Under the pieces are notes generated by a model, which was not told the DNA's origin, made no database searches, and saw nothing but the letters and a program-made list of their open reading frames with translations. Positions 48,161-61,045 of a stretch of DNA of 64,000 bases are shown here, one piece after another. The translations under genes and the position numbers were made by a program. Origin of the DNA: Macrosoma leucophasiata (taxonomy: Eukaryota > Arthropoda > Insecta > Lepidoptera > Hedylidae); the NCBI GenBank assembly GCA_036365455.1, contig JAWQUS010000027.1, forward strand, positions 14,558,501 through 14,622,500, given 5' to 3'. The number at the start of each line of letters is the position of its first letter. The first letter of the stretch is position 1.

Positions 48161-49059
48161 CAGGCCGGTGCCGAATCTCACTCCATAGGCCCAGCCAGCT
48201 GGTTCCCCCAGTTCACCCACGTAGCCCAAAGTCAATTTTCATTACAAAATTTGTAGTAGTCATATGCATTCTGCTGGATTTATCTGTGCCTGTATTAACT
48301 ATTGATGTGGTCAGAACGAGGAGAGGAAGGAGAGGGAGACGGGTAACGGGTTGCTTAACCCGTTACAGAGTAGATTAAATTTCTCGAAAGGGCCTCTACC
48401 TGTCAAACCCATGTGTCCTTCGGGTGTTGTGTCCAAATTGGACTCCGTGCTCACGAGAGACATGATCATTTCTCTACACAATTAGACATATTACAGAATA
48501 ATAATAATATACAAACATTTTATACTATGGGAGACAGCAGCCCATCGACCATAGAACCCTGGCGCCTAAGCTAAGGTCAGACTTGCAATAAAAGTCACCA
48601 GGCATCCACCTATAGAGTCCAATACTATTCACTTACGTAGGTACCATACCACCAATGTGCGTTAGTTTGTCATTTTCTTACCTAAAAATAACGCCAAGAG
48701 CGTGTCGGACTACGCGGTATTTGGGTTCCTTTTTTTCAGTATTTTTTAAACTGATTAACTATTACTTGTTAACTTCTAAAACATATTTCCTGAGCGAGGA
48801 TTGTTCTTTTTTTAACATCGTTATTATATAAAATATTTTATATGCTACCTACTACTTACCTAAACTCTTACGAATCGGCGTGCACGTATAAACACACCTC
48901 CACTTTGCGTGTAGGGGAGATAGGTATGTACCTACTTATCTTATTATGTTTTTTTAAATGTTATATTTTGTCACATTGTTGAAACGACTAATGTTAATAT
49001 TCGTGTCAAATTATAGCTGTTCTTTAGTACAAAGACTTTCTGAGCTAAGTTGTGGACAG

Positions 49060-49270
49060 ACGGATCGACATAAAAATACGCTTACACTTACACTCACAGC
49101 CCCACAGTAGGTAAACCTGTCTCGTGGGTGTCGTTGTACACATACAACACGTACACAAACACCATACGCCATACAAATATTAGTCCCGGTGCGGGGATCG
49201 AACCCGCGACCCTTCGAATCAAACGGTCATCTCACACCGCTGGAGTAACCGTGTCGTCAAATGGCGACAT
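49060..49270 (-). repeat. tRNA-derived SINE H, copy 1
   Basis: The minus strand holds acggttactccagcggtgtg (A-box region) and gggtcgcgggttcgatcccc (B box GGTTCGATCCC), followed by a body with tgtgtacaacgacacccacg. Not a functional tRNA: the acceptor stem and anticodon arm do not fold into a tRNA. Confidence 0.7.
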
Positions 49271-49297
49271 GGCGAAACTATTATCTACTATAATAAC

Positions 49298-49568
49298 GGG
49301 TGGTAGAGCTCCAGTGACGGAGCTCGCGGGTGTAGGCACCACCGCATTACCTAATATACTTGCCGCTAAATGGTAGTGTTCAGCACTATCGTGTTCCGGT
49401 CAGGTGGTAATTTCCGTCATAGAGGCATAACACTTTAGGCCTCAGAAGTGGTAACGCATTTGCATTTTGACCTCTGGTCTTTGTGTGGGTGTCTATAAGC
49501 TGCAGTCATCACTTAACATCAATGTGAACTGCATGCTTGCTTGACACTTTCAATACATAAAAAAAAAG
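49298..49568 (+). repeat. SINE-A copy 10
   Basis: gggtggtagagctccagtga to aactgcatgcttgcttgaca and an A-run; lacks about 15 bases (the acggccctgtaat region) in the middle. Confidence 0.8.
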
Positions 49569-49954
49569 TTTACAAGTTTTAATAAGCATGTAAGTTTTAA
49601 TAATGATGATAACTTATGATTTTGTTTTACATTTTGCTAAATACGTAAAATTAATAAGTAGGCAGAAATAGCATGCTGAGGAGTGGGTATAAATAAAAGA
49701 GCCAATTAATTAAAATTATTATTTATTTCGAGAAAAAATGTGCATTAGGTACACGATATGATATCAAGGTAACAGCATGAAACAGCGTAGGTACCTTACC
49801 AAAATAAAATAAATCTAGTTTTAAATTAGCATTACCTAATCTAGAGATATCTATCATGAACAATATGAATAAACAATAGACATAGCATTCAAGGATAGAT
49901 CATCTGTAGACTATATTTTAGATGGCACGATTAGATAGGTAACGTGACGTAACT

Positions 49955-50240
49955 TCTCGCCTGTAATCCCCGAAGGGATAGGCAGAGGTAAATGCATGCA
50001 TTCAAGCATACATGCAAACACCCACGATTCGCCGGTTACGTTTTTGGCCCATGTAACTCCGAGCACATTACCAAATTTCGAGGTATTGGGAAATTTGGAA
50101 AATGGAAAAATGCCAATAGAACCAGATATAAAGGACTTTACATCTAATGGTATCTTTGATAACCCCCTATCCGGGAATCGAACCCAGGACCTCAGCGGAG
50201 TAGAAGTGGCCTGCTACCACTAGGCTACCGAGGCAGTCGA
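49955..50240 (-). repeat. tRNA-derived SINE G, reference copy
   Basis: The minus strand starts ctgcctcggtagcctagtgg (A box) and has gaggtcctgggttcgattcc (B box), then a body with gttacatgggccaaaaacgt and gcatgtatgcttgaatgcat. About 285 bases. Confidence 0.8.
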
Positions 50241-51109
50241 TTAGATAGGTAGGTAATATATTTACCTATACGCAGTCTTTAGAGTAAATAATATATAAAT
50301 CTTATAGTCTCCTTGTAGTAGAGGAGGGAAGATGATACTATATCACGTTCCTATTATATCTGATATTGCAAATCAGAAAAATGTTGCAATATACCTAAGT
50401 AGCCTTCATTATTATCGGTGTAAGTATGTCTATATATTATGATCTGTCGCTGACTGAAGATCTGTAATAGGTATAGGTACATAGGTATTTATTGATAACG
50501 TAGACATAGAGTATGTAATAATATGACATAGGTAAGGATCTTCTGAAAGCCAATATCAAGTCTACGATACCAAGAAAAGGTTTCGCAGCAATTATTCGTA
50601 CGTCGTAGATGTAGTACAAATAGGTAGGTACCTAATTAATTAAGCGTAAAAGACGATCCAATGCCACATTAATATAATTGCTTAGTGTCTATGCACGTTA
50701 TTGATTTGTTTTTTGGAAATTATCAGTGACAATAGGTTTCATTGTTAACTAAACGTAATGTAAAAATAAAATAATCAATTTATGTCGAAGAGCGTTATTT
50801 AGAGTACATGAATAAATAAATAGTTAAGTATTACATCTTCTGTTGTATTGAATACAAAATAATTTACTGCACTGTATAAAGAGCTCGTCGGTCGTAACAC
50901 TCGTAACAATAGGTGTACGTTCTCAAGATATTGACCTAATTCAAATTAAACAAACAATTTTTTGTCCAACTTGTCCTAATAGGAAAAAAACTTATTAGAA
51001 ATTAGGCGAAGTTACAAGAACGCACCATATAGGTACGTGGGTCACTGATTTTCAAACCTACCATAATACGAGTATGTGTGCTAAATTTCAACTCTGACGG
51101 ACAGACAAT

Positions 51110-51165
51110 GCACGATTGTTCTTTTATGGGTCCGTTTTTTCCTTTTGAGGCACGTAACTCTAAAA
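51110..51165 (-). repeat. Repeat family I fragment
   Basis: gggtccgttttttccttttg and aggcacgtaactctaaaaa are the reversed start of the GGTTCCGTA family. Confidence 0.5.
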
Positions 51166-51231
51166 ATCGCCACCTAACTTCAGATTCTCATATCGGTTAG
51201 ACTTTTTTGAAAAATAGCTAAGTTTGTTTGT

Positions 51232-51293
51232 ATCGGACCAGTAGTTCCTGAGATTAGCGTGTTCAAGCTAATCTCAAGAACTACTGGTCCGAT
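51232..51293. repeat. Foldback, 27-bp arms with one mismatch, 8-nt loop
   Basis: ATCGGACCAGTAGTTCCTGA(GATTAGC) mirrored at 51267-51293. Both arms resemble pieces of a common lepidopteran repeat (ggaccagtagttcctgagat), so two abutting opposite copies are possible. Confidence 0.85.
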
Positions 51294-51420
51294 TTGAAAA
51301 GTTTTTCGGTGTTAGATAGCCCATTTATCGAGGAAGGCTATTTATCGAGAAAGGCTATAAGCTATATGTCATCACGTTATGACCAAAAGGAACGGAGCAG
51401 CGCGGGCGAAGCCGGGGCGG

Positions 51421-52820
51421 ACTACTACAGCTCCTTGAGTACAGCATGATCCCAATGAAATTAATCACACAGAAAGTGTGGGTGTGATGATGGATTGACC
51501 GAACTATGCATGCATGTTATTATATCTTTATCTTTTTTAGATTCATGAGTGCTTTGACAATAACTTTTATTATAAACGATTTTCACTGATGGTAGGTACT
51601 TACTTATCTAATTAACGACGATATAATATTTTTTAATGTTTCTACAGTTGAAGATAATTTTTCAATCGATACAATCTATTAATATAGGTATGTTTATTAA
51701 AGAAAAAAAAATATTTTCATTGTAAATATATTTTTCAACAAATGGCGCCAATCATGTGCATATCAAACCCAGTTGTTAACCCATCATTTGTTTTGTAGGT
51801 ATACCCCTAAATGCATGACTCCCTTTAAAAGGTACCTTCCCAACTAATTCAATTAACCCTCGGGGTTCGAGAAGATGCTCCGTCTTTATACCAATAGGTG
51901 CTTTTGGAGCTAGGATTACACGATTTCGTGATGAATTAGACAATTGTACTCTACCCATCCGTAGTTTATGAATACCTTATATTGGAAATATTAATTATCA
52001 CTTAACTTTTATTTTTGTATAAATATTTTTGACAACATTTAACTAAATAGAATTTATCAAAGTTACAAAAACAAAAAAAAAATTTTGTTTCTGAATTTTA
52101 TCTAAATTTTAAATTAAAACAAAAAAGCGGCTTTTAAATAGGTACCTTAAATTATATGTTTAGATACATTCCCTATTACTTAAATCAAGTGGTGGGAACG
52201 CAAAACTATATCTACTAAAGCTATTTATAAATTTATTTATATATTTATAAATTCTGTCTCTTTTGTAAAATATTGTATAAAATATTGACACTCAAAATTT
52301 GGTGCAAGAATGTGTTAATGCGTAGGAAGTATAAAAAAAAGCTGTTAACGGAATTATTATTCTTTTCGTAATTTTTAACTAAAAAAAATCAATTCGAAGA
52401 AAGAGGTAGGAGGAGATATATTTATGAGCTAAAATGTTTCATGTCGCTGATGTAAAGTGTCATAAAATAAATTGAGGAAAATTCAATTGAATTAAACATT
52501 TGCTCTACTTTTGTTTTAGATACTGCTAAGATAAATTCTAAAAAATAGAATAGGCGAAGTAACGATAGTTTTTTTGGCATCGAAGAGACATGAATTCCAG
52601 TGGTTTTAACGTTAGGCTGCTTTCACCATTTTTGTTAGTTACATATTTTGTCTCACATTTCTATAGCTGTAGGTAAGTCTGATTATGTATGGGCTGAATT
52701 TGCTATCGGTTCTAATGACAACACCAACACGGTCAAAATTATTTAATATCAAGCATAAGTAATTGAGTGAAGAATCATTATATCTGTTTGGGTATCACTA
52801 AGAGCTTAGCTCATAAACTC
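51421..52820. other. Intergenic, no gene recognised
   Basis: AT-rich DNA between SINE-rich sequence and MITE E copy 2. The minus strand is open at 51776-51958 for 60 codons but without a recognisable domain. Confidence 0.45.
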
Positions 52821-52823
52821 TTA

Positions 52824-52969
52824 CCCCCTTATTCATAAATTTACATTAGATACGTTTTAGCTATAGAATGCTCTGTCTTTGTCAGTTGCATTGTCAAATG
52901 TGCAGGATAGAAAGAGACAAAGGAGAGATTAGCAACACTTTAGCTAAAATACGTTTATGAATAAGGGGG
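52824..52969. repeat. MITE family E, copy 2, with TTA target duplication
   Basis: CCCCCTTATTCATAAA ... TTTATGAATAAGGGGG inverted termini, 146 bases, TTA on both sides (52821-52823 and 52970-52972), as for PIF/Harbinger-type MITEs. Confidence 0.8.
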
Positions 52970-53295
52970 TTAGTGTTCACGTAGGTAATTCGTAATAATA
53001 ATGCACAACTTTATGCCTTTATCTTTGGCGCACACCTATTCACTAAATATTTTTGATTAGAGTGAAAAAGACACGTACCTACTTACCTAATAAGCACAGG
53101 TGATCAATCGTGCTACTTATACTTACATTTTACTTTTACTTATATATTATTGCCATGACTAGTTTTGCATTTGGTTATATGACAATGTGGTAGTTATACT
53201 TTATCCATTAATCTTTTATCTACATCATACTAAGAGCATTCTACAGAAAAAGGTTTTTCTCCTTTCTGGCAGCTTAATGTCGCTTTGCGTATAAT

Positions 53296-53301
53296 TTTAT
53301 T
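53296..53301 (-). terminator. Candidate poly(A) signal of the opsin gene
   Basis: AATAAA on the minus strand, 56 bases past the opsin stop. Confidence 0.4.
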
Positions 53302-53356
53302 TGTTTTCATTACGTGTGCGAACGTTCTGGTGTGTCTATATAAGGATACATATTGA

Positions 53357-56300
53357 TTAACAAGAACTTTTGGTAGAACGCCGATGAAAACTTTTCTTTC
53401 TTACGAATTGTGGTTTAGCATACCAAGATGGGGGGCTCACGACGCTTTCTTCGAAACTTTTAAGGCTGATACTTCTTTGTGAGTCTTGGCGTTCCGATAT
53501 TCTAGATGATATAGTTTCAACGCGTCCACTGTACTTACGAATTGAGTTTTGTCCTCGATAAGGTATATCTTTCATTTCAATGATTTCTACATCGGTATCG
53601 CTAAAATCTCTACTAGGCCGTTTTATTTTAGTACTTTCAGTATAGTAACCTGTGGTTTTAAATGTGTTCATGCGTTTAGATTTATCTCTGTATAATAATT
53701 TTTGAAATTCTTTGCGGAACTTAGGATGTGTTATAATATAAATGAACGGATTTATGCAGGCGGCAGTTTTACAAAACAATGCTGGGAACATAGAAGTGAT
53801 GGGTGTTATGAGATCTTTTTTACCAAATATACCGAGAAGCGCTACGACAGCGTATGGTGTCCAAGAAATAAAAAATAGGGCGATAACAATTATGACTAGA
53901 ATCGCTAGTTTAATTTCGGCTTTATGTTTTGCTTGCTCTTTCACGTGTCTCGATGAAAGATTTTGCTCTTGATTTTTAGTTGTTATATTTCTCTGACAAA
54001 CGACGATTCTCAGGATGCTAGTGTAGCAATAGGATATGGTACAGAAAGGGATAACCCAAGCCGCACAAAAGAACGTGAATATGAAGTATCGAGGTGACAT
54101 TTCGTCAGTCAGATAGTCGAAACTGCAGCTGGTGAGGTATCCTTCAGGTACGTAATGACCGTAGCCGATGTCTAGTGCTGGTATTATGGAGAAGAAAGCT
54201 GCATACAGCCAGGCGGCGACTGCTAGCAAACGCGCACGAATAGCTGTGAGCGCCCGCAATGGTTCCAACGGACGCACAACAGCCCAATAGCGGTCCAAGG
54301 CAATGGCGGATAACGTAGCAATGGATGTCGTTCCTGTCAACCCTCCGAGGAAACCGTAAATCACGCAACCTGAAATTAGAATATTCGGTGTTAAACAAAA
54401 TGTTGTATTTCGTTCATAATGTACGTAGGTACATACAGTGCTCAACAATAAATATTGCACATCGAGCTTAGGATAGACTTCGGCTTATTTCGCGTGTGTA
54501 GTGCGTTATCTCTTTCGCATTCAAATAGGTAATTTGACGTTTGTCGACCATTTTGATCAAGTTTTGACCAATACCGTTCTGTTAGTGCTTTCGTAGGCAG
54601 TGTGCAGCAGAGATACCGCTCTACGAAGTCGAAACGAGCCGATCGTCTCTTTCGTAGGCTCGATGTGCAATATTAATAATTGTTGAGTACTGTAACTTAT
54701 AACATGAGCAGAGGGCATCTATGTGTGTAATAGACGAACAATTAAACAGTTAATTAATTTAACCGTCAGAAATAATGTACATACCTATAAAATAATAGTT
54801 TAATAATGTTCCTACCTAACCTTATTTAAAATATTCTTGTATTCATATACCTACATAATTATGATGTAGTTAAGTACAATATTAAACAACCATGCCTATT
54901 AAACGAATAAATTTATTCATCTATACTATTATTCGACATATATAATATAGTAATGCATCCAAGGCAACCCATTATACGTCCCACTGCTGGGAACGAGTCT
55001 CTCCCCTTTTTGGGGGTGGCCTGAAGCTTACTCCACCACGCTGCTCCAATGCGGATTGGTGGAGGTGGGTGAAACCGCCCATAAGGCCTCCGACAAGGTT
55101 TAACGACTGCTATCTATCGATAGCAACCGGGATCGACGGCTTAACGTGCCCTCCGAAGCACGGAAACGCGCATTTAATTTGCCACTAGCGGTCACCCATC
55201 ACACTACCCGACCATGGCCATGCGCGCTGCATAAGCGACATAAGTTTGCAATAAATAAGTTTTGCAGGTAGATAGGTTAACACACTTCCTTCAACATTTC
55301 ATGGTAAGAAAATTATACCTATTTATGAATGCACAAACTACACACCAAAGGATTCGATCGTATAAAATTTTCATGAGATACCTACCTATCGACATAGAAA
55401 AAATATTATGATTGATCGAGGAAGTCCGCACGAGCCATGTTCCGACTTCTGAATAGATATCAGGTTATTCATGTTGCATGTAGCTACTTATCAACTAAAG
55501 GAAAACATATATTGCTATACTTTTAGATGTGTTGCTTTGCTTAGGAAATGTTAAAATACATTATTTAGATTTCTTTAATTAATACCTAACAATCATAGTG
55601 ATGTTCATAAACGTTTTCGTAGGTTTTCGCGAGCTTCATACATGGTAGAAACTAAATTTGCGGATTTTCTCGCGTATACACTATACAACACTCCCAAACT
55701 TCTCTCATACCCGTCGTTTCGGTCGCTTTCCAGCCACCGTGGTCACGGGCAGACTAATTTGACGATGTTCGATCGTTTTCGAAGTTTGGGAGTGTTGTAT
55801 ACGCGAGAAAATCCGCAAATTTAGTTTCTACGATGTTCATAAGACATTTTTATCAACGTACCTACCTAATTAAATTTAATTGAACTTCAAATGAAAAGGT
55901 AGGGAAGTAAATAAAATATAAAATATTTATACAAATCATTAAATCTCAAAAAACATCATAAATTATTAGACCAAATAAAAGGTACTGAGAATAATCAACG
56001 ACTTCAGATACCTATTGTCTCCGTTGTATTTTGGAATTTTTGTAACATAATTAAAGTTGAATAAAGCTAAAAATGACTGGCTGTTCAGCACACGTGTGCC
56101 TCCTATCTACCTATGTATTGTAGATCTATATAAATAAAAATGAATCGCCAATTAAGTTAAGTTAGTTACACTAGTTAAGCTTGGGTTGCACCAAAATATT
56201 TGTTAAAGTTATTGTAACATTTCACATCCTTCTCTAACTTTAACAGATTTCTTTAAGTTAGAAAAGTATGGGAAATGTTACAGAATATATGTTATAATAC

Positions 56301-58934
56301 TACCCAGGCTTAGTGTCTAAGCGCAAAACTAATATATTGTGGTAAGTTTCATTTAACATTTACTGTTTGTTTCATGCCAATCGGTTCAGAAATAAAAAAG
56401 TTACGACAATTTAAAGAATCATATCGAATATTTTTAAACTATTCTGAATCTATCTTTTTAGGGTTCCGTATCCAAAAGATAAAAACGGACCCTATTACTC
56501 ATCCTCCGTTGTCTGTTCGTCCATCCGTCTGTCTGTCCCCATGCTGTATCTCATAAACAGTGATAGCTAGAAAGCTAAAACTTTCACAAATTATGTATTT
56601 CTGTTACCGCTATAGCGACAAAATTGAATACTAAAAATAAGAAAATGAAAATAGTAAGGGGTCCAAGGGGGCATACAATAAACGTGTATTTTTTCGTATA
56701 TTTTTTGCTCGCTATCAATAACGGTATCTATCAAGTATACACTTAAAATTTTCACAGAATTTTCGGTCTTATGTTGTATATTACCTTCCAACAAACGAAA
56801 TTTTTATGGCATTTTTTGTACGGAACCCTTCGTGCACGAGTTCGACTCGCACTTGGCCGGTTTTTTCTCTGTTAGTAACATTAAGCATACCGCATAGCGG
56901 CGTCCCGGCATAAAACAATCTCCGCTATGATCACCATTCAGCATGCCAAGCGTGTCAATTATGGCGTATTCTTTCCTTATGACGCACAACACTTTTAGGA
57001 GCATCTTCGGGAAAGGCTTTGTCCAATGGAGACGGATGGACGTCTTTCGGATGTGATTATGATGATGGCGATGGTGGTGGTGGTGGCGTTTGTCGTGTTG
57101 GTGGCATTGGTGTTGTTGGTGACTCTGGTGGTGGTGTTGGTGGCATTGGTGTTATTGGTGACTCTGGTGGTGGTGTTGGTGGCGTTAGTGATGCTGGCGG
57201 TGGTTTTACTGGCGGTGGAGGCATTGGTGGCGTAGGTGTTTGGTGATGGTAATGGCGTTGATGGCGTTGCTGGCGATTGTAGTGGTGGCGGTGGTGGTGG
57301 TGGCATTAGTGGGTAAAAATGCACAACATTAATATTCAATTTTTCTCTTCTGCCGGCTCTTACGGAGTGCTTATATTATGCATATATCTATCTTTTATGT
57401 TTAAAAATTGACTGAAAGATTACACAAGTTTATTATAATTTTCTATAAAAAAATATTATGCATAGAGGTTTAAAATAGCATTTTCGAAAATACGGTTCAG
57501 CATAGGATGGTGCGCGTTTAAACACATAATTAGCAATTTTTCGCAATCCTAGCAGCCTGTGTGCTTTTATCCCCGATGGTCATACGTCTAATATCAGAGA
57601 AGCATTACTGCAAAATAGATTTTTTTAGCTACCCAAAAGTGTTTATGATCCAAAGTTAACCAAAATGTATATCCAAAAGCGCTGCCTAATGTCCCAAAGC
57701 CACTATTCCACGCAAACAAATTTTCGGGCACAGCTTATAATTAATAAATGTAAAACATACGTCTGAGTTAAAGATAATTATAAGATCTTTCAAGGAAAAC
57801 GGTAGTAGCAGAAAAAGACGAAAGACAAATACATCAAAGCGATGGAAAACGTTTCAAATTAACATGGTTTTGTGTGGAGAATAACAATCAATGAATGAGT
57901 TCCATAGGATGACGATTTAAAAGAAATAATGTTAATAGGAACGTAAAAAAAATGTAATTAGGAACGTATAATGTTTTATTATTTATTTATTGATACACTC
58001 AATATTATATTATCTGATTTATTATCTAAAGTGGTTAATTTAAGAAATAAATGGTAATAGGACATAAAGTTATCGAAAATTTAACAAACTTAACTATTCA
58101 ATAAAGACAATAAACTATCTTAGCGGTTATGTACCTACATATAGAAGAAAGCTGCATACTCGTACAGCCAGGCGGCGGCTGCTAGTAGGTAGTCGCGCAT
58201 TGAGGTGTATATATCGAATTCAAATCATAGTATATGAGAGATATGAGACATGAAGCAGTAGAATTTGGAAAAAGGCAAACCTGACTCACTAATTTATATA
58301 TCAATGCACAGCCGAAACTAATTTAACATGTTAAGAGAACGTAGAATCGCAAGTAAGATGTTATCAACAATATTAAAAGAATTACTGAAATCTTATAACA
58401 CAAGCATAGTAACTATTGGTTCCCCATTCCTGAACTAAAATTCTCCGCTACTTTTTCATTTACGTAAAAACGTTTCATTGGTACTAGTGGAACTAGCATC
58501 GGGTGAAACAGTAATTAGTATCCGATTCATCCGAACGCATCTAATTACCTCAGCATTCTCGGATATTCTGGATGGTTTGGGTACATCTAAAAGCACTCAG
58601 AGCAAAGATTTAGATTAAAGTAGATCCGAATATAATCAGAACATCAGTCTTAACTCTTAGCTTTCCATTTAAAACGGAAATCGTTATAAACACGTTATAC
58701 CTGTTTTAAATGAGTAATTCAACATCATAGGGCGATGAGCGTCCGATGATGAATGGCGATTAAATCAAAACAATGGTAGGCTGCGGTTACGATATGAACC
58801 TACCAGTTTTACCCAGTGCTGGACCTAGGTTGAAGGAGTTGAAAATGAAGATGGGTGTTTTAGCGAGCATCAAGAAGTCGCTGAGTGCCAGGTTTGCGAC
58901 TAGGATGTTGCCAGGGGTGCGAAGAGTACGGCAT
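53357..58934 (-). CDS. Rh7: r-type opsin, Rh7-like, 5' partial
   Basis: Light-sensing GPCR. Two exons are visible: 58813-58934 (TM2) and 53357-54369 (TM3 to stop), joined in phase 1 through a shared Gly codon, giving 377 aa. Seen in order: LRTPGN before TM2; the conserved disulfide Cys at the start of TM3 (GCVIYG); LDRYW (the DRY motif) after TM3; the ECL2 Cys in YLTSCSFDYL; SWTPY in TM6; and the retinal-binding Lys in TM7 (LFCKTAACINPFIY, including NPxxY). THPKFRKEF matches the HPK motif of Gq-coupled r-opsins. A Ser/Arg-rich tail of about 100 residues ends RRSTKSSC. KTPIFIFNSF and YGFLGGLTGT with AIALDRYWAVVRP point to Rh7 rather than the LW, blue or UV visual opsins; that subgroup call is inference. 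The acceptor at 58935-58937 requires an upstream exon with TM1, which I could not find up to 64000. An AATAAA lies 56 nt past the stop. Confidence 0.88.
54962..55232 (-). repeat. SINE-B copy 4, internally deleted
   Basis: The tail (aaggcaacccattatacgtc, cccactgctggg) and body (gaccgctagtggcaaattaa on the minus strand) match the reference copy; the region between the gcgcggtcggg block and the head is missing. tgcat on both flanks may be the target duplication. In the opsin intron. Confidence 0.75.
55645..55831. repeat. MITE with ~35-55-bp inverted termini
   Basis: GTAGAAACTAAATTTGCGGA(TTTTCTCGCGTATAC) is exact at both ends; the arms continue through aacactcccaaactt after a 7-base indel. 187 bases in the opsin intron. 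Potential for a very stable hairpin. Confidence 0.85.
56454..56868 (+). repeat. Repeat family I, full copy
   Basis: Begins tttttagggttccgtatcca and ends acggaacccttcgtgcacga, then gactcgcacttggccggttt. This start and end pair is a familiar lepidopteran dispersed repeat. In the opsin intron. Confidence 0.7.
57060..57310. repeat. GGT-rich minisatellite
   Basis: A 39-bp unit (ggtgactctggtggtggtgt, tggtggcattggtgttatt) repeated about twice perfectly and flanked by shorter (GGTGGC/GGTGTT) variants. It stays open in several frames because its period is a multiple of three; no gene is implied. Confidence 0.8.
57340..58138. other. Opsin intron, nothing recognised
   Basis: AT-rich sequence without a repeat or conserved frame I can name. 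Confidence 0.5.
58139..58205 (-). pseudogene. Decayed fragment of the opsin TM4-coding region
   Basis: In the opsin intron, the minus strand reads LLAAAAWLYEYAAFFYM then stop, against LLAVAAWLYAAFFSI at 54181-54232 in the true exon. Nucleotide identity is high on both sides of a six-base in-frame insertion. Flanking parts of the exon are not recognisable, and no splice sites frame it. I read it as a leftover of a partial exon duplication. Confidence 0.72.
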
Positions 58935-59299
58935 CTGAAACGAACAGATAATTTTATTATACGAGTAATAGCAGAAGTGGAGTACCTAAGAGACACAGTT
59001 TGTGGTGTGACCGGTGTAAATGAAATGAAATTACACAGGTAATAACACAGTCTAGTATTAGAAGTAAGTGAGTCGTTGATTTGAAATAAGCTTTCGATTC
59101 GATAAGAGATAATAAGTAACGATCCTAAATTCAAATTCAACGATCCAGTTTCGTGGTGATCATCTGCATGTAAATTACGTAACTTGCGATATCGAGAATT
59201 TAGCTCATAAGAATTAACGGTAAAGTCTGTCTTAAAATTGCTTTTGTATTATTTTTTAATTTAACTTTTTTGTGATCTATTGTAATTAAGGCATATTGA

Positions 59300-59425
59300 C
59301 GGACAAAGTACGCTTACACTCACAGCCCCACAGTAGGTGTCTAACCTGTAAACCTGTGTCGTGGGTGCCGTTGTACACATACAACACATACACAAACAAA
59401 CCACCAAAACACCAGGACAAAGACC
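59300..59425 (-). repeat. SINE H copy 2, lacking the tRNA head
   Basis: Shares acgcttacactcacagccccacag-like sequence and gtacacatacaacacatac with 49075-49165, but no B box is present. Confidence 0.65.
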
Positions 59426-59429
59426 TGCA

Positions 59430-60728
59430 CAAAGTCATATTTACGGATCTTGTTAAGTCATTACTGAACCAATGTTTATGATAAGAGAACGAACTACTGT
59501 TGGGCGCTGTCATAATGGTCGATTGAGATTTTGGTGTAAAATGGAGGTCAGATCATAAACAAATAAATGTTGATGGCAATCGTATGAGTGTCCAAAATTA
59601 CACAGATAGACCGCTCTTAGAAAAAAAATCTTAAAGAACTGATGTTTTTATAAGGCTAGGTACGATATCCGCGCTCTTACATTAGCAAGCGATTAAAAAG
59701 GTAATTGCGCGAATGCACGTCTCAGAATTTTTAATAAATTGTTTCAATCGTGAAATACATAATATTGCCTTTGAAATTTCACGAGAACTTCGACGCTGTT
59801 ACATCGCAAACTGTTGCAAATTATATTCATTTAATTAATAATGTCATTAGCAATCGGAGTGAACTTTATTAGCGATCGGTGTAAACTCTTTGTAAGTTAC
59901 AACGGACGGAAGGACAACAGAGAGACTTCTAAAAGACGGTGAATTATTAATTAATTATAAAATAATTAAAATGATGTGATGAGGGGGGAATGTTCTCTAA
60001 TAATGGTTATTGTTGAAACTAACGCGTACCTAATTCAATGGGTTGCAGGAATCTTAGTTTTATAGATAAAAGATGTTAGGTTAAAATATGTATTAAGCTG
60101 GAAAGAATCATTACCATCATGATAGTAAAAAGGAAATTGAGCAGAAAAAAAATCTTGTGAAGGTAAGATAATTATGTATAAATACTTATATATAGGTACT
60201 TACAGCCCTCGTAGGCATATCATAATTTTCAGCAATCAAGCTATTCGCCTTTAAATAGTAATAAATTAAGGCAGTTGATATTTATTTGCGCTATATATTT
60301 CTGCACCGCGTAATTATATGTATACCTACCTTTTGCTGTTTGCCAGTATAATATTAAGTAGGTAGGTATACATTGTGGCAGTTGTGGTTTCGTGCCTTTT
60401 GTTATGTTTAACCATTGCTTGTTATTTCCACTGCGAAGGCATAAATGATGGTTTGTTGTGAAAAATGGTGTGAAACGCAAATAATATTTTGCTAGCATGA
60501 ATGTTTCGTTTAGGAAAAGGTTAACGGGATATTCTTTAACGATCAATAAGTATCCTTGCCTGATTTCTATACAACATGTAACGGGAATAACAACATCGCC
60601 CACAAATAAGAGTTGCTGGCTGTTAAAGATAAAATGATTAAATAAAAAATACTTTTGGCCAAATTTTGACTGGCAACCTAGTGGATATATACGAGTAAAA
60701 TCTCTAGATTATAAATATGCGTAGTTTT
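59430..60728. other. Upstream of the opsin exons, no gene recognised
   Basis: The missing opsin TM1 exon could be here or beyond the right edge. The minus strand is open at 60241-60603 (120 codons) but has no ATG until late and no recognisable domain. Confidence 0.45.
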
Positions 60729-61045
60729 GGCGGGAACCTTGAAAGAGGCGTATGGCGCTCTTATTTTATTTCATTTTCTTGGTGTATTTTTAAGTTATAT
60801 TGAATAAAGTTGGTGGCATTTTGTTTGATATAGGTTTATTACAGTGCCCGTGTATAGTGAAATAGAATAACAGTGCGAAAACACGACCTTTCAGGTTGCC
60901 TCCAAAACTTCATTGTAAATGTTCTGGTAAAGTAGCCATCGCTTTACTCGAATTACTTGACTGTAACTCACTTGACTGACATATTATACTTGATAACTTA
61001 TATACTTGATACTTACTTAATATACTTGATATTATACTAACTTTT
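60729..61045 (+). repeat. Repeat family C, copy 5, 3'-truncated
   Basis: cgggaaccttgaaagaggcg to atactaacttttgac; lacks the gcgtaatagcgatgcc end. Confidence 0.75.

Noticed and set aside
49190..49262. Possible functional tRNA gene
   Set aside because: A- and B-box-like sequences are present, but no acceptor stem or anticodon stem forms, and the block continues into a SINE body.
49128..49376. Frame containing PGAGIEPATLRI
   Set aside because: This peptide comes from reading through the B box of a tRNA-derived SINE, a well-known false protein.
56995..57339. Pro/Thr/Asn-rich minus-strand protein
   Set aside because: Entirely explained by the GGT-rich minisatellite, whose period is divisible by three.
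60241..60603. 120-codon minus-strand frame as the opsin N-terminal exon
   Set aside because: No TM1-like segment, no donor in the phase the TM2 exon requires, and no early ATG.
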